From CAIWHR01 sp963734055 (GTDB taxonomy: Bacteria > Pseudomonadota > Gammaproteobacteria > Burkholderiales > Casimicrobiaceae): a stretch of 64,000 nt of DNA. The notes under the pieces were generated by a model, which did not search any database, was not told where the DNA came from, and worked only from the letters and a program-made list of their open reading frames with translations. Shown piece by piece: positions 34,590-42,791 of the stretch. The position numbers and the translations under genes were made by a program. The stretch is taken from assembly GCA_963734055.1 (NCBI GenBank), contig CAVTFQ010000012.1:62001-126000 (forward strand), given 5' to 3'. Every line of letters starts with the position of its first letter. Within the stretch, counting starts at the first letter, position 1.

Positions 34590-35426
34590 TCAATTGCCTT
34601 CGAACTTCGGCGTCTTCTTCGCCGCGAACGCGTCGAACGCTCGCCGGAAGTCCGCGGTCTGCATGCAGATCGCCTGCGCTTCGGCTTCCGCCTCGATCGC
34701 CGCGTCGAGGTCCATCGCCCACTCCTGATGCAGGAGCTTCTTCGTCATGCCGTGGGCGAACGTCGGGCCGTCGGCCAGCGAGCGCGCGAGCGCCTGCGCC
34801 TCGCCCGCGAGGGTGTCGGTCGCCACCAGCCGGTTGAAGAAGCCCCACGCGAGTCCTTCGTCGGCGCTCATCGCGCGTCCCGTGTAGAGCAGCTCGGCGG
34901 CGCGCCCCTGTCCTATCATCCTCGGCAGCAGCGTGCAGGCACCCATGTCGCAGCCGGCGAGACCCACGCGCGAGAAGAGGAAGGCCGTCCTCGCCGCCGG
35001 GGTGCCGAGGCGGAAGTCGGACGCGAGCGCGACCATCGCGCCCGCGCCCGCGCAGACGCCATCGACCGCCGCGACGATCGGCTGCGGACACGCGCGCATC
35101 GCCTTCACGAGGTCGCCCGTCATTCGCGTGAACGCAAGCAGCTCGGGCATCGTCATCTTCGTCAGCGGGCCGATGATCTCGTGCACGTCGCCACCGGAAC
35201 AGAAGTTGCCGCCGGCGCCCGTGACGACCACCGCCTTCACGTCGCTCGCGTAGGCGAGGCCGCGGAAGAGGTCGCGCAGCTCGGCGTACGAATCGAAGGT
35301 CAACGGATTCTTCTTCTCCGGCCGATCGAGCGTGAGGGTCGCGACCTTGCCGTCGTCGTCCGGTTGCCAGCGGAAGTGCGTCGCCTTGTACGCACGGAAC
35401 GCTCGCAGGTGATGCGCCATGCTCAT
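34590..35426 (-). CDS. enoyl-CoA hydratase/isomerase family protein of the aromatic acid operon
   Basis: A 278-residue crotonase. KAVVVTGAGGNFCSGGDVHEII forms the oxyanion hole, VDGVCAGAGAMVALASDFRLG supplies the first active-site region, and FLFSRVGLAGCDMGACTLLPRMIGQGRAAELLYTGR the second, with Asp rather than the standard second Glu. This CDMG pattern is known from the 2-aminobenzoyl-CoA operon group and from other ring-processing crotonases. It would hydrate or cleave the enoyl intermediate produced by the dehydrogenase. It overlaps the MarR gene stop (ATGA) and is 17 bp before the dehydrogenase. Confidence 0.88.
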   Translation of the reverse strand: MSMAHHLRAFRAYKATHFRWQPDDDGKVATLTLDRPEKKNPLTFDSYAELRDLFRGLAYASDVKAVVVTGAGGNFCSGGDVHEIIGPLTKMTMPELLAFTRMTGDLVKAMRACPQPIVAAVDGVCAGAGAMVALASDFRLGTPAARTAFLFSRVGLAGCDMGACTLLPRMIGQGRAAELLYTGRAMSADEGLAWGFFNRLVATDTLAGEAQALARSLADGPTFAHGMTKKLLHQEWAMDLDAAIEAEAEAQAICMQTADFRRAFDAFAAKKTPKFEGN

Positions 35427-35959
35427 CTCGTTCCCTCCTCGTCCGACCGCGCGCGCGCCTCGGGCTCGCGCGCCGGCAGCGTCTTCTTGAGCCGCCCGAG
35501 CAATCCGTGCAGCCGCTCGCGGTCGGCCGCGCTGATCCCCCCGAGGATCTCCTGCACCCAGCTTTCGTGCTCGACGGCCATCGCGTCGAATGCGAGCTTG
35601 CCGGCGGCGGTCAGGCGCACGGCCTGGGCGCGCCGGTCGCCGGGAATCGCACGCCGCTCGACCAGACCTTCAGCAACCAAGGCCGCGGTGATGCCCGTCA
35701 CGTTGCCGCCGGTCACCATCATTCGCCGGGAGAGCTCGCCCATCCGCAGGCCGTCGGGATGGCGCTCGAGCTGGGCCATCAGGTCGAACCTTGGCAACGT
35801 CGTCGCGAAGCGCTCGCGCAATCGCCCCCTGATGCGGCCCTCGATCAGCATCGTGCAGGTGAGGAGTCGCAGCCACAGCCGCAGCGCGTCGTGGTGGTCG
35901 TCGGCGAGCCGCGACTCGTGGTCGGGAACCTGCGCGATCGATTCCGCCACGCCGCTCAT
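35423..35959 (-). CDS. MarR family transcriptional regulator
   Basis: A 178-residue winged-helix regulator. RFATTLPRFDLMAQLERHPDGLRMGELSRRMMVTGGNVTGITAALVAEGLVERRAIPGDRRAQAVRLTAAGK covers the whole HTH and wing, with the DRR motif at the wing tip. Flanking helices mediate dimer formation. Such regulators (BadR, HcaR relatives) repress aromatic acid operons until an aryl-CoA or acid binds. It is inside the operon, in an ATGA overlap with the hydratase gene, and its likely operator is the palindrome at 38547-38567, over the -10 box of the operon promoter. Ligand is inferred, not shown. Confidence 0.9.
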   Translation of the reverse strand: MSGVAESIAQVPDHESRLADDHHDALRLWLRLLTCTMLIEGRIRGRLRERFATTLPRFDLMAQLERHPDGLRMGELSRRMMVTGGNVTGITAALVAEGLVERRAIPGDRRAQAVRLTAAGKLAFDAMAVEHESWVQEILGGISAADRERLHGLLGRLKKTLPAREPEARARSDEEGTR

Positions 35960-36071
35960 CGATGGCCTCCGCTCGGCTTCGGCCAGATCGGGGCGCAAGC
36001 CCCGTCGGCCCCCGGAATCGCCCGGCGACGCGCCCTTCGGGCCTTGGCTCGCTGACGCTCGCCCGCCTCGC

Positions 36072-38497
36072 TCATCCGTTCGCCTCCGGTTGCTCCGCCG
36101 CCATCTGGGCCGCGCGCGCGACGTTGCGCTCGAGCTGCGCCTTGCCGGACAGGTACTGCGGCGGCCACGGCATCTCGTGCCAGCCGAGCTGCGCCGCCGC
36201 GTGGAGCGTCCAGTACGGATCGGCAAGGTGGGGCCGCGCGAGCGCACAGAGGTCGGCCCGGCCCGCCATCAGGATGCTGTTCACGTGATCGGGCTCGAAG
36301 ATCGCGCCGACGGCCATCGTCGCGATGTCGACCTCGTTCCGGATCCGGTCGGCGAACGGCGTCTGGTACATCCGGCCGTAGACGGGCTTCGCCTCGCGCG
36401 TCGTCTGGCCGGAGGACACGTCGATCAGGTCGGCGCCCGCGGCCTTGAACAGGCGGGCGATCGCGACCGCGTCGTCGGGCGTATTGCCCCCGGACGCCCA
36501 GTCATGTGCGGAGATGCGCACCGACATCGGCTTGTCGACTGGCCAGACCGCGCGCATCGCCCGGAAGACTTCGAGCGGAAAGCGGCACCGGTTCTTGAGC
36601 GAGCCCCCGTACACGTCATCGCGCGCGTTGGTGAGCGGGCAGATGAACGCAGAGAGCAGGTAGCCATGCGCGCAGTGGAGCTCGAGCCAGTCGAAGCCGC
36701 ACTCGGCGCCCCATTGCGCGGCGCGGACGAAATCGTCGCGCACGCGCACCATGTCGTTCCCGTCCATCGCGCGCGGGACCTGGTTGCGCGGCCCGTAGGC
36801 GATCGCAGACGGCGCGATCAGCGGCCAGTTGCGCTGAGTTGCGTCCTCAGTTGGGTCTTCTGGCAGCGGCTCGTCGGCGTCCTCCCAGCCCAACTGCGTC
36901 GACCCCTTCGGGCCGGCGTGGCCGAGCTGCAGGGCGATCTTCGCCGGCGTCCGGGTATGCACGTAGTCGACGATCCGTCGCCACGCGTCGCGGTGTTCCG
37001 GCAGGTACATGCCGGCACAGCCGGGCGAGATCCGCGCGTCGGCCGACACGCAGGTCATCTCGGTGAACACGAGCCCGGCCCCGCCGTGGGCGCGGCTGCC
37101 GAGATGCACGAGGTAGTAGTCGTCCGGCGTGCCGTCGCGGCACGAGTACTGTGCCATCGGCGAGACGACGACGCGATTCGCGAGGGTCACGCCGCGCAGC
37201 GTGAACGGCGTCAGCATCGGGGGCGGCGCGCGGCCGCCGCCACGGTCGGCGAACCACGCCTCCATCCGCGCGACGAACGCCGGGTCCCGCAGCCGCAGGT
37301 TCTCGTGCGAGATCCGCTGGCTGCGCGTCAGGAGGCTGTAGGCGAACTGCGGCGGCTCGAGCGCCGTGTAGCGGGCGACGTTCTCGAACCATTCGGTCGA
37401 GTTGCGCGCCGCGTTCTGGATCTTCAGCACCTCGACCGAGCGTTCCGCCTCGTAAGCGGCGAGCGCGGCGCGCAGGTCGGCGTGGGCGCCGCCGGGCCGC
37501 CCCAAGGCGCCCGGGCCCCCTGGGGGGAGCGGCGCGAAGCGACGCTCGGGGGGGACATACTGGCGCCGATCGCGCGGGCGAGCGCGATGCCGTCCTCGAG
37601 CGCGAGCTTGGTCCCCGATCCGATCGAGAAATGCGCGGTGTGCGCGGCGTCGCCCATGAGCACGATCGGTACCCGCCGGCCGTCCTGGTCCGTCCAATGC
37701 ACCCACGACCGGCAGACCACGCGCGGGAACTTGATCCAGATCGCGGACCCGCGGAGGTGCGTCGCATTGCTCATGAGCCGGTGGCCGCCGAGCCAGGGCG
37801 CGAACAGCCGCTCGCAGTACGCGACGGCCTCGTCCTGACTCATCCGCTCGAGCCCGGCCCGCTGCCAGACCTCCTCAGGCGTTTCCACGATGAACGTCGA
37901 GGTGTCTTCGTCGAACTGGTAGGCGTGCGCCTGGAACCAGCCGTGCTCGGTCTCGACGAAGGCGAACGTGAACGCCTTGAATCGCTGCTTCGTCCCGAGC
38001 CAGACGAAGCGGCAGCGGCGCACGTCGACGTCGGGCGCGAACGCGTCGAAATAGCGGGTCCGGATGCGGCTGTTGATGCCGTCGGACGCGATGACGAGAT
38101 CCGCGCCGAAGTCGCGCGCCGCGGCGACGTCATCGGTGACGTCGGTCTCGAACACCAGCTCGACGCCGAGCGCCTCGCACCGTTTCTGCAGGATGTTGAG
38201 CAGCCGCTTGCGGCCGATGCCGCAGAACCCGTGGCCGCCCGAGGTGATCGTCGTCCCGCGGAAGTGAACGTCGATGTCGTCCCAGTGATTGAACGCGGCG
38301 CTGATCTCGGCGGCGGTCTCCGAGTCGGCGGCCTCGAGATTGCCCATCGTGTTGTCGGAGAACACGACGCCCCAGCCGAAGGTGTCGTACGGCCGATTGC
38401 GCTCGACGACGCGGATGGCGTGGCGCGGATCCGCCTCCTTCATCAGGATCGCGAAATAGAGACCGGCGGGTCCGCCGCCGATGCACAGGATGCGCAC
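36072..38497 (-). pseudogene. bifunctional aromatic acyl-CoA monooxygenase/oxidoreductase (2-aminobenzoyl-CoA monooxygenase/reductase or salicylyl-CoA 5-hydroxylase), interrupted by a 77-bp insertion
   Basis: The N-terminal part (GTG 38497 onward) is an FAD monooxygenase: ILCIGGGPAGLYFAILMKEADP, VFSDNTMGNLEAADSETA and MGDAAHTAHFSIGSGTKLALEDGIALARA. It runs into a foreign stretch and stops at 37424. The C-terminal part, an Old Yellow Enzyme-type reductase (LTPFTLRGVTLANRVVVSPMAQYSC, HCAHGYLLSAFICP, GRADLCALARPHLADPYW), is in a different frame and stops at 36072. Removing 77 bp rejoins the frames exactly as ARAIGAHADLRAALAAYEAERS. This fused architecture is that of 2-aminobenzoyl-CoA monooxygenase/reductase and salicylyl-CoA 5-hydroxylase. 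As written, no full-length enzyme is made, though the truncated monooxygenase and perhaps an internal start at 37217 (no ribosome site) remain possible. Confidence 0.82.
37491..37567. repeat. 71-bp GC-rich palindromic repeat plus duplicated GGCGCC, inserted in the monooxygenase gene
   Basis: The insert lies between two GGCGCC copies, 37485-37490 and 37562-37567. It contains stacked inverted segments (CCCCC/GGGGGG, GAGCG/CGCTC) and resembles the C/G-tract palindromic repeats that are common between genes in Comamonadaceae and related groups. The unit length of 77 bp (71 bp plus 6 bp) is not a multiple of three. Its excision restores the host gene's frame with no residues lost, which points to insertion with target duplication. 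The family name is not assigned, and GGCGCC is a common hexamer in such DNA. Confidence 0.7.
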
Positions 38498-38546
38498 CGC
38501 CCTCCCTCAGCCCCATTTGAATGGGGGCCCGTCGACGAAGCACTTT

Positions 38547-38584
38547 AAGGTTAAATATATTAACCTTGAACTATCCGCTGTCAA
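38547..38584 (-). promoter_or_regulatory. promoter and MarR-type operator of the aromatic acid operon
   Basis: On the minus strand TTGACA (38584-38579) is followed after 16 bp by TAATAT (38562-38557), about 60 bp before the GTG start at 38497. The exact dyad AAGGTTAA (38547-38554) and TTAACCTT (38560-38567), with a 5-bp AT-rich centre, covers the -10 box. It is the most A+T-rich stretch of the region. Size and placement fit a MarR dimer site, and the operon carries its own MarR gene. Confidence 0.65.
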
Positions 38585-38679
38585 CCCCCTCCGCTCAGCC
38601 ATCCGACCGATTGCGGCACGCACCGCCGACGACGACGATGCACGCACGGCCGAGAGGCCGTCCTGCGCCGGAGCCCGCG

Positions 38680-39225
38680 ATGTCCGCTCGCTGCCCGTTC
38701 ACCGCGTCGGGCGTCACGCTGATCGAGCTCCTGATCGGCCTCGCGCTCGCATCGATCCTCGCGTGCGTCGCGCTGCCCGTCTATAGCGACTGGATCGCCG
38801 ACTATCGGGTGCTGAACCACGCGCAGAAGCTCGCTGGCACCATGAGCGTCGCCCGCACGGAGGCCGTCAAGCGCGGCCGCCCCGTCAACTTGTGCAAGTC
38901 GGCGGATCTACGCGATTGCGTGACGACGGGCGGCTGGGAGGAAGGCTACATCGTTCACGTCGACGGCGATCGCGACGGTGCGGTCGACGCCGGCGAGCGC
39001 GTGCTGCGCGTCGAGGGGCCGGCCACGCCGGGAATCACGATCCGCGGCAACCGGCCGGTCGCCGATTACGTGTCGTACACGAACCTTGGCACGACGCGGC
39101 TCCTGCGCGGCGGGCTGCAGATGGGAACGTTCACCGTCTGCAAGAGCGGACGGCGCGCGGTCGACGTCGTGCTCGCGCACAGCGGTCGCCCGCGGATCCA
39201 GCGTACCGCAGCGATCTGCCCCTGA
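38680..39225 (+). CDS. GspH/FimT family minor type IV pseudopilin
   Basis: A 181-residue pre-pilin with a short basic leader. The cleavage/N-methylation site is ASG^VTLIELLIGLALASILACVALPVY, with Glu5 of the mature protein. The rest fits the GspH/FimT fold (SVARTEAVKRGRPVNLCKS, VLRVEGPA). The start at 38680 has GGAG 6 nt upstream (38670-38673); an in-frame ATG at 38638 is less likely. It begins the minor-pilin cluster and is separated from pilE by 153 bp. Two FimT-like genes are present in this cluster (see 39840-40403). Confidence 0.87.
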   Translation: MSARCPFTASGVTLIELLIGLALASILACVALPVYSDWIADYRVLNHAQKLAGTMSVARTEAVKRGRPVNLCKSADLRDCVTTGGWEEGYIVHVDGDRDGAVDAGERVLRVEGPATPGITIRGNRPVADYVSYTNLGTTRLLRGGLQMGTFTVCKSGRRAVDVVLAHSGRPRIQRTAAICP

Positions 39226-39325
39226 CGCGGCACGTTGGGGTGGCGCGTGGAACGGCACGCGTGACATTCCGCCGCGCGGGGCGTCGCCGTCCGTTCCCGC
39301 AGGGAGTCCACTGGTCGGGGATCGT

Positions 39326-39354
39326 TTGCGGGGGCGCCCGCCCGCCCCTACGAT
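39326..39354 (+). promoter_or_regulatory. candidate sigma-70 promoter for pilE
   Basis: TTGCGG (39326-39331) and TACGAT (39349-39354) are 17 bp apart, 24 bp before the pilE start. Between them lies a GC-rich imperfect dyad. The match is moderate and the assignment tentative. No sigma-54 GG-N10-GC site, common in front of pilin genes, was evident. Confidence 0.35.
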
Positions 39355-39378
39355 AGGCCGTCGAAAAAGGGGAGTGCC

Positions 39379-39840
39379 ATGCGCCGATCGGGACGCACAG
39401 CGACACACGCGCAAGCAGGTTTCACGTTGATCGAACTCATGATCGTCGTGGCCGTGATGGGCATCCTGGCCGCGATCGCCTATCCGATGTACAGCGACTA
39501 CGTGACCCGCGGCCAGATCACCGACGGAACGACCAAGCTCGGCGACTTCCGGACGCAGATGGAAAAGTTCTTCATGGACAACCGGACTTATCTCGGAGCC
39601 GGCGCGGGCGGCTGCGGCATCCTGGACCGGCCCGCGGGGGCCGACGACTATTTCGGAATCACCTGCGTCCGCAATCCCGGCCCCCCCGAAACCTACCTGG
39701 TGACGGCGACCGGCGTCCGCGGGGGCGTGAACGGGTTCGTCTACACGGTCGACCAGGCCAACGCCAAGACATCCACGGGCGTCGCCGGCAAGTACACGAA
39801 CGGCGCCTGCTGGGCGCTGCGCAAGGACGGATCCTGCTGA
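39379..39840 (+). CDS. pilE: type IV pilin PilE-like
   Basis: A 153-residue prepilin. The leader ends AQAG^FTLIELMIVVAVMGILAAIAYPMYSDYV, a canonical type IV pilin N-terminus with Glu5. The C-terminal globular part has two Cys pairs (GGCGILD/ITCVRN and NGACWALRKDGSC), the last closing a disulfide-bound D-region. It is shorter than the main pilin of many species and lies with minor pilins, so it is probably a PilE-type minor pilin of the assembly initiation complex. GGGGAG precedes the ATG. It is followed by a one-base overlap (TGATG) with the next gene. Confidence 0.9.
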   Translation: MRRSGRTATHAQAGFTLIELMIVVAVMGILAAIAYPMYSDYVTRGQITDGTTKLGDFRTQMEKFFMDNRTYLGAGAGGCGILDRPAGADDYFGITCVRNPGPPETYLVTATGVRGGVNGFVYTVDQANAKTSTGVAGKYTNGACWALRKDGSC

Positions 39841-40403
39841 TGATGTCCGTGCGCGCCGCCGGCTTCTCGCTGATCGAGCTCATGATCGGGCTCGCGATCG
39901 CGGCGATCCTGGCCGTGCTCGCGATGCCGAGCTACTCGGTGTGGGTCGCCGACGCGCAGATCCGCAACGCGGCCGAATCGATCGCCGACGGGCTGCGGTA
40001 TGCGCAGACCCAGGCGATCGCGCGGAACAGCACGATCGAGTTCATCCTCGACCCCGCGACCGGCACCGGCAGCTGGCGCGCCCGGCTCGTGCTCGACGGA
40101 TCGACGATCCAGACCGGCGTATTCGCGGAGGGGGCGGCGATGACGGCGATGGCCGTGCTGCCGGCCGGCGCGAACACCGTCACGTTCACGTCGCTCGGCG
40201 CGATCGCCCCCGCCAACGCCGACGGCAGCGCGGTGCTCACGGAGGTGCAGGTCACTTCGACGAGCAGCGCCGCCGGGACGCGCAACCTCAACGTGCTGGT
40301 CGGCGGCGGCGCGAGCGGCCTGCTGGGCCAGGCGGCTCGTACCGGCATCAAGATCTGCGATCCCAAGTGGCCTCCGACCGACCCGAAGGGCTGCCCGGCC
40401 TGA
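39840..40403 (+). CDS. GspH/FimT (FimU-like) minor pseudopilin
   Basis: A 187-residue prepilin-like protein whose cleavage site is RAAG^FSLIELMIGLAIAAILAVLAMPSYSVW with Glu5. The FimT/GspH core continues with QIRNAAESIADGLRYAQTQAIARNSTIEF, the family's most conserved part. It sits directly after pilE with overlapping codons and before pilV, the position of FimU in the pilus initiation complex. An alternative ATG lies one codon downstream (39843). Confidence 0.88.
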   Translation: MMSVRAAGFSLIELMIGLAIAAILAVLAMPSYSVWVADAQIRNAAESIADGLRYAQTQAIARNSTIEFILDPATGTGSWRARLVLDGSTIQTGVFAEGAAMTAMAVLPAGANTVTFTSLGAIAPANADGSAVLTEVQVTSTSSAAGTRNLNVLVGGGASGLLGQAARTGIKICDPKWPPTDPKGCPA

Positions 40404-40416
40404 CCCCGATACTGCG

Positions 40417-40890
40417 ATGAACCGAACTGCTCCCCGTTCACGACCCGGGCGCGCCGCGATCCAGCGCGGCAGCTTCCTGCTCGAGGCGCTCATCTCCGTG
40501 CTGATCGTCTCGCTCGGCCTCCTCGGCCTGATCGCGTTGCAGGCGCGAGCGATCCAGAACGTCGACGATGCGCAGTACCGCGCCGAGGCGGCTTACCTCG
40601 CGAATGCATTGCTGGGCCAGATGTGGATCCACGACCCCAAGCAACTCGTCGCCGACTTCGACAGCGCCGGCGGCGGCGCGAACTACAAGGAGTTCGCGGA
40701 CTGGATCGCGCAGCGGCTTCCGGGTGGCAACATCCCGGCCAACGCGCCGGTCGTCACGGTGACGCAGCCCGGCCTGACGCCGCAGGCCACCGACGTGCTG
40801 ATCCAGGTGTTCTGGCAGGCGCCGGGCGAGCCCGCGGGCTCGCCCGCTCACAAATACGAGATCGTCGCGACCGTGGCGGGAAATCCATGA
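40417..40890 (+). CDS. pilV: type IV pilus modification/minor pilin PilV
   Basis: A 157-residue minor pilin. The cleavage site is QRG^SFLLEALISVLIVSLGLLGLIALQARAIQNVDDAQYRAEAAYLANALLGQMW, a typical PilV N-terminus. The C-terminal half includes the strand TVTQPGLTPQATDVLIQVFWQAPGE expected of PilV. It overlaps pilW by four bases (ATGA), so both proteins are made together. With FimU, PilW, PilX and PilE it should form the tip complex that primes pilus assembly. Confidence 0.92.
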   Translation: MNRTAPRSRPGRAAIQRGSFLLEALISVLIVSLGLLGLIALQARAIQNVDDAQYRAEAAYLANALLGQMWIHDPKQLVADFDSAGGGANYKEFADWIAQRLPGGNIPANAPVVTVTQPGLTPQATDVLIQVFWQAPGEPAGSPAHKYEIVATVAGNP

Positions 40891-42128
40891 CGCACGCCAT
40901 GCTCCGTTTCCCGGCCCGGCAACGCGGCATGGGCATCGTCGAGACGATGGTCGGCATCCTGATCGGAATGGTCGTCGTGCTCGCGGTCTACAACGTGTTC
41001 GCGGTCGCCGAGGGCTACAAGCGGACGACAGTCGGCGTCGCCGATGCGCAAACGACAGGATTGTTCGCGCAGTTCGTCCTCGCGCGCGAGATCGCCAACG
41101 CCGGGACGGGACTCTCGATCGACGCCGCGAACCTCGTGCAATGCAGGCAGGGCGATCCGAACTGGGACGCGCCGGCCGGTTTCTTTGCGGGCGCCGGCAC
41201 GCGTGCCATCCGGCCCGTGCCCGTGCTGATCCGCGACAGCGGCAACGCGAACGTGTCCGACCAGATGATCGTCACCTACGCGACACCGGCGCACGTCGTC
41301 AATTCGGTCCTGATCGTCGACAAGCCGATGGCGGTCAGCAGCGACGTGATCTACGTGCAAAGCCCGAACGGCTTCCGCGTCAACGACCGGATCATCGTCA
41401 ACGCCAAGAACGGCGGCCTTCCCCTTGGCGGCGACTGCGAGCTCTCGACGGTCACCGCAGTCACTTTGGGCGATTCGCTCGGCAACGTTGCGACCGGCAT
41501 GGTCGCCCTGTCCCATCCCCCGCTCTCGAAGGCCACTTACCTGCCGACGGGATCGACCGACGGGGCGAGCGTGCTCAACCTGGGCCAGGTGGGCGAAGCC
41601 TCGCGGACGTTCTTCGACGTGGGTCCGGGCGCCGGAGCCTGCACGCCCGCCCAGTCCTGTCAGCTGCGGAGCACGGACCTGCTGACGCCCGGCGCCACGG
41701 CCGTGCCGATCGCGCAGAACGTCGTCCTGTTCAAGGCGCAATACGGCGTCGACTGCGCGGCGAACGGCGTCATCACCTGGACGTCGGCGACGGCAAGCGG
41801 CGTCTGCGGTCGCAACTACACGCCGGACGACTTCATGCCGCCCGCGCCGGCGGTCGCCGCGCAGGGCATGACCACGGTCCAGTACGCGCAATGGCTGTCG
41901 CGGATCCGCGCGGTGCGCATCGCGGTTGTCGTGCGCAGCGACGAACCCGACCTCAAGGATCCCGCGCTCGTCGGCCAGACGGCGACGCTCTTCGACTGCT
42001 CGACGCACGACGCCGCATGCCAGGGCTCGGTCGCGATCGACAATACCGTGCTCTCCGATGGCTGGCGCTACCGGACGTACGAAACGATCGTCCCGATGCG
42101 CAACGCGATCTACAACAACGGACAGTAG
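40887..42128 (+). CDS. pilW: PilW family minor pilin
   Basis: A 413-residue minor pilin that is long for a pilin but normal for PilW. The cleavage site is RQRG^MGIVETMVGILIGMVVVLAVYNVFAVAEGYKRTTVGVADAQTTGLFAQFVLAREIANAGTGL, with Glu5 kept. The C-terminal region has many Cys residues (CELSTV, GACTPAQSCQL, DCAANG, FDCSTHDAACQG), suggesting several disulfides. It lies between pilV and pilX, 2 bp before pilX. Confidence 0.92.
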   Translation: MTHAMLRFPARQRGMGIVETMVGILIGMVVVLAVYNVFAVAEGYKRTTVGVADAQTTGLFAQFVLAREIANAGTGLSIDAANLVQCRQGDPNWDAPAGFFAGAGTRAIRPVPVLIRDSGNANVSDQMIVTYATPAHVVNSVLIVDKPMAVSSDVIYVQSPNGFRVNDRIIVNAKNGGLPLGGDCELSTVTAVTLGDSLGNVATGMVALSHPPLSKATYLPTGSTDGASVLNLGQVGEASRTFFDVGPGAGACTPAQSCQLRSTDLLTPGATAVPIAQNVVLFKAQYGVDCAANGVITWTSATASGVCGRNYTPDDFMPPAPAVAAQGMTTVQYAQWLSRIRAVRIAVVVRSDEPDLKDPALVGQTATLFDCSTHDAACQGSVAIDNTVLSDGWRYRTYETIVPMRNAIYNNGQ

Positions 42129-42130
42129 CC

Positions 42131-42766
42131 ATGCCCGCTCGCGCCCCCTTCTCTCTCCGGCCGCGCACCCAACGCGGCGTCGTCCTCTTCATCGCGCTGA
42201 TCGCGATGGTCGTGCTGAGCTTGGCCGGCGTCGCGCTAATCCGCGCCGTCGACACCTCCGGCTCCGCGGCGGGCAACATCGCCTTCCGCGAGGCCTCCGT
42301 CACGGCCGTCAACCTGGCGATCGAGCAGGCGGTCGACTGGCTCTACGTCAGCAAGACGCTCAATCCCGACACCGACGTCGACCCCACGCACCACTACTAC
42401 GGCAAGCTCCAGGCAGGCGAGCTTTCGAACGGCCTGCCGGCGGTGCTCGCCGGCACGTACTCGACGATGAAGGGCCTCTACCCCTTCGGCGCCGCCGACA
42501 CCTATCCGACCACCAACGCCGAGGTGCGCTCCGTGATCGAACGCATCTGCAGCCCGGCGGCGCCGGTTCCGGCGGCGCCTGCCGTGCTCACCTTCGCCGA
42601 GAAGACCCAGTACTGCGACGCGCAGCCGCCGAAGGTCTCGCCGGCCAAGACGTCGATGAAGCTCAAGGGCCCGACGCTCCCGCCGATTCCGCTCTATCGC
42701 GTCACCATCCGCATCGATCTTCCGGGCACCAACACGGCAACGTACGCGCAAACGATGCTGCACTGA
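42131..42766 (+). CDS. pilX: PilX family minor pilin
   Basis: A 211-residue PilX-type protein. The N-terminus QRGVVLFIALIAMVVLSLAGVALIRAVDTSGSAAGNIAFREASV has the hydrophobic stretch but lacks Glu5, as PilX proteins often do. Its C-terminal part holds a Cys pair (ERICSPAAP and TQYCDAQ) and ends in a beta strand PLYRVTIRIDLPGTNTATYAQTML. It follows pilW by 2 bp and precedes pilY1 by 25 bp. It completes the minor pilin complex. Confidence 0.88.
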   Translation: MPARAPFSLRPRTQRGVVLFIALIAMVVLSLAGVALIRAVDTSGSAAGNIAFREASVTAVNLAIEQAVDWLYVSKTLNPDTDVDPTHHYYGKLQAGELSNGLPAVLAGTYSTMKGLYPFGAADTYPTTNAEVRSVIERICSPAAPVPAAPAVLTFAEKTQYCDAQPPKVSPAKTSMKLKGPTLPPIPLYRVTIRIDLPGTNTATYAQTMLH

Positions 42767-42791
42767 CAGCTCGCGCTCAGGGAAGGCCGCC

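Noticed and set aside
34572..37838. 1088-codon open frame opposite the aromatic acid operon
   Set aside because: It runs antisense to several clearly identified genes and shows low-complexity Arg/Ala-rich sequence without domains.
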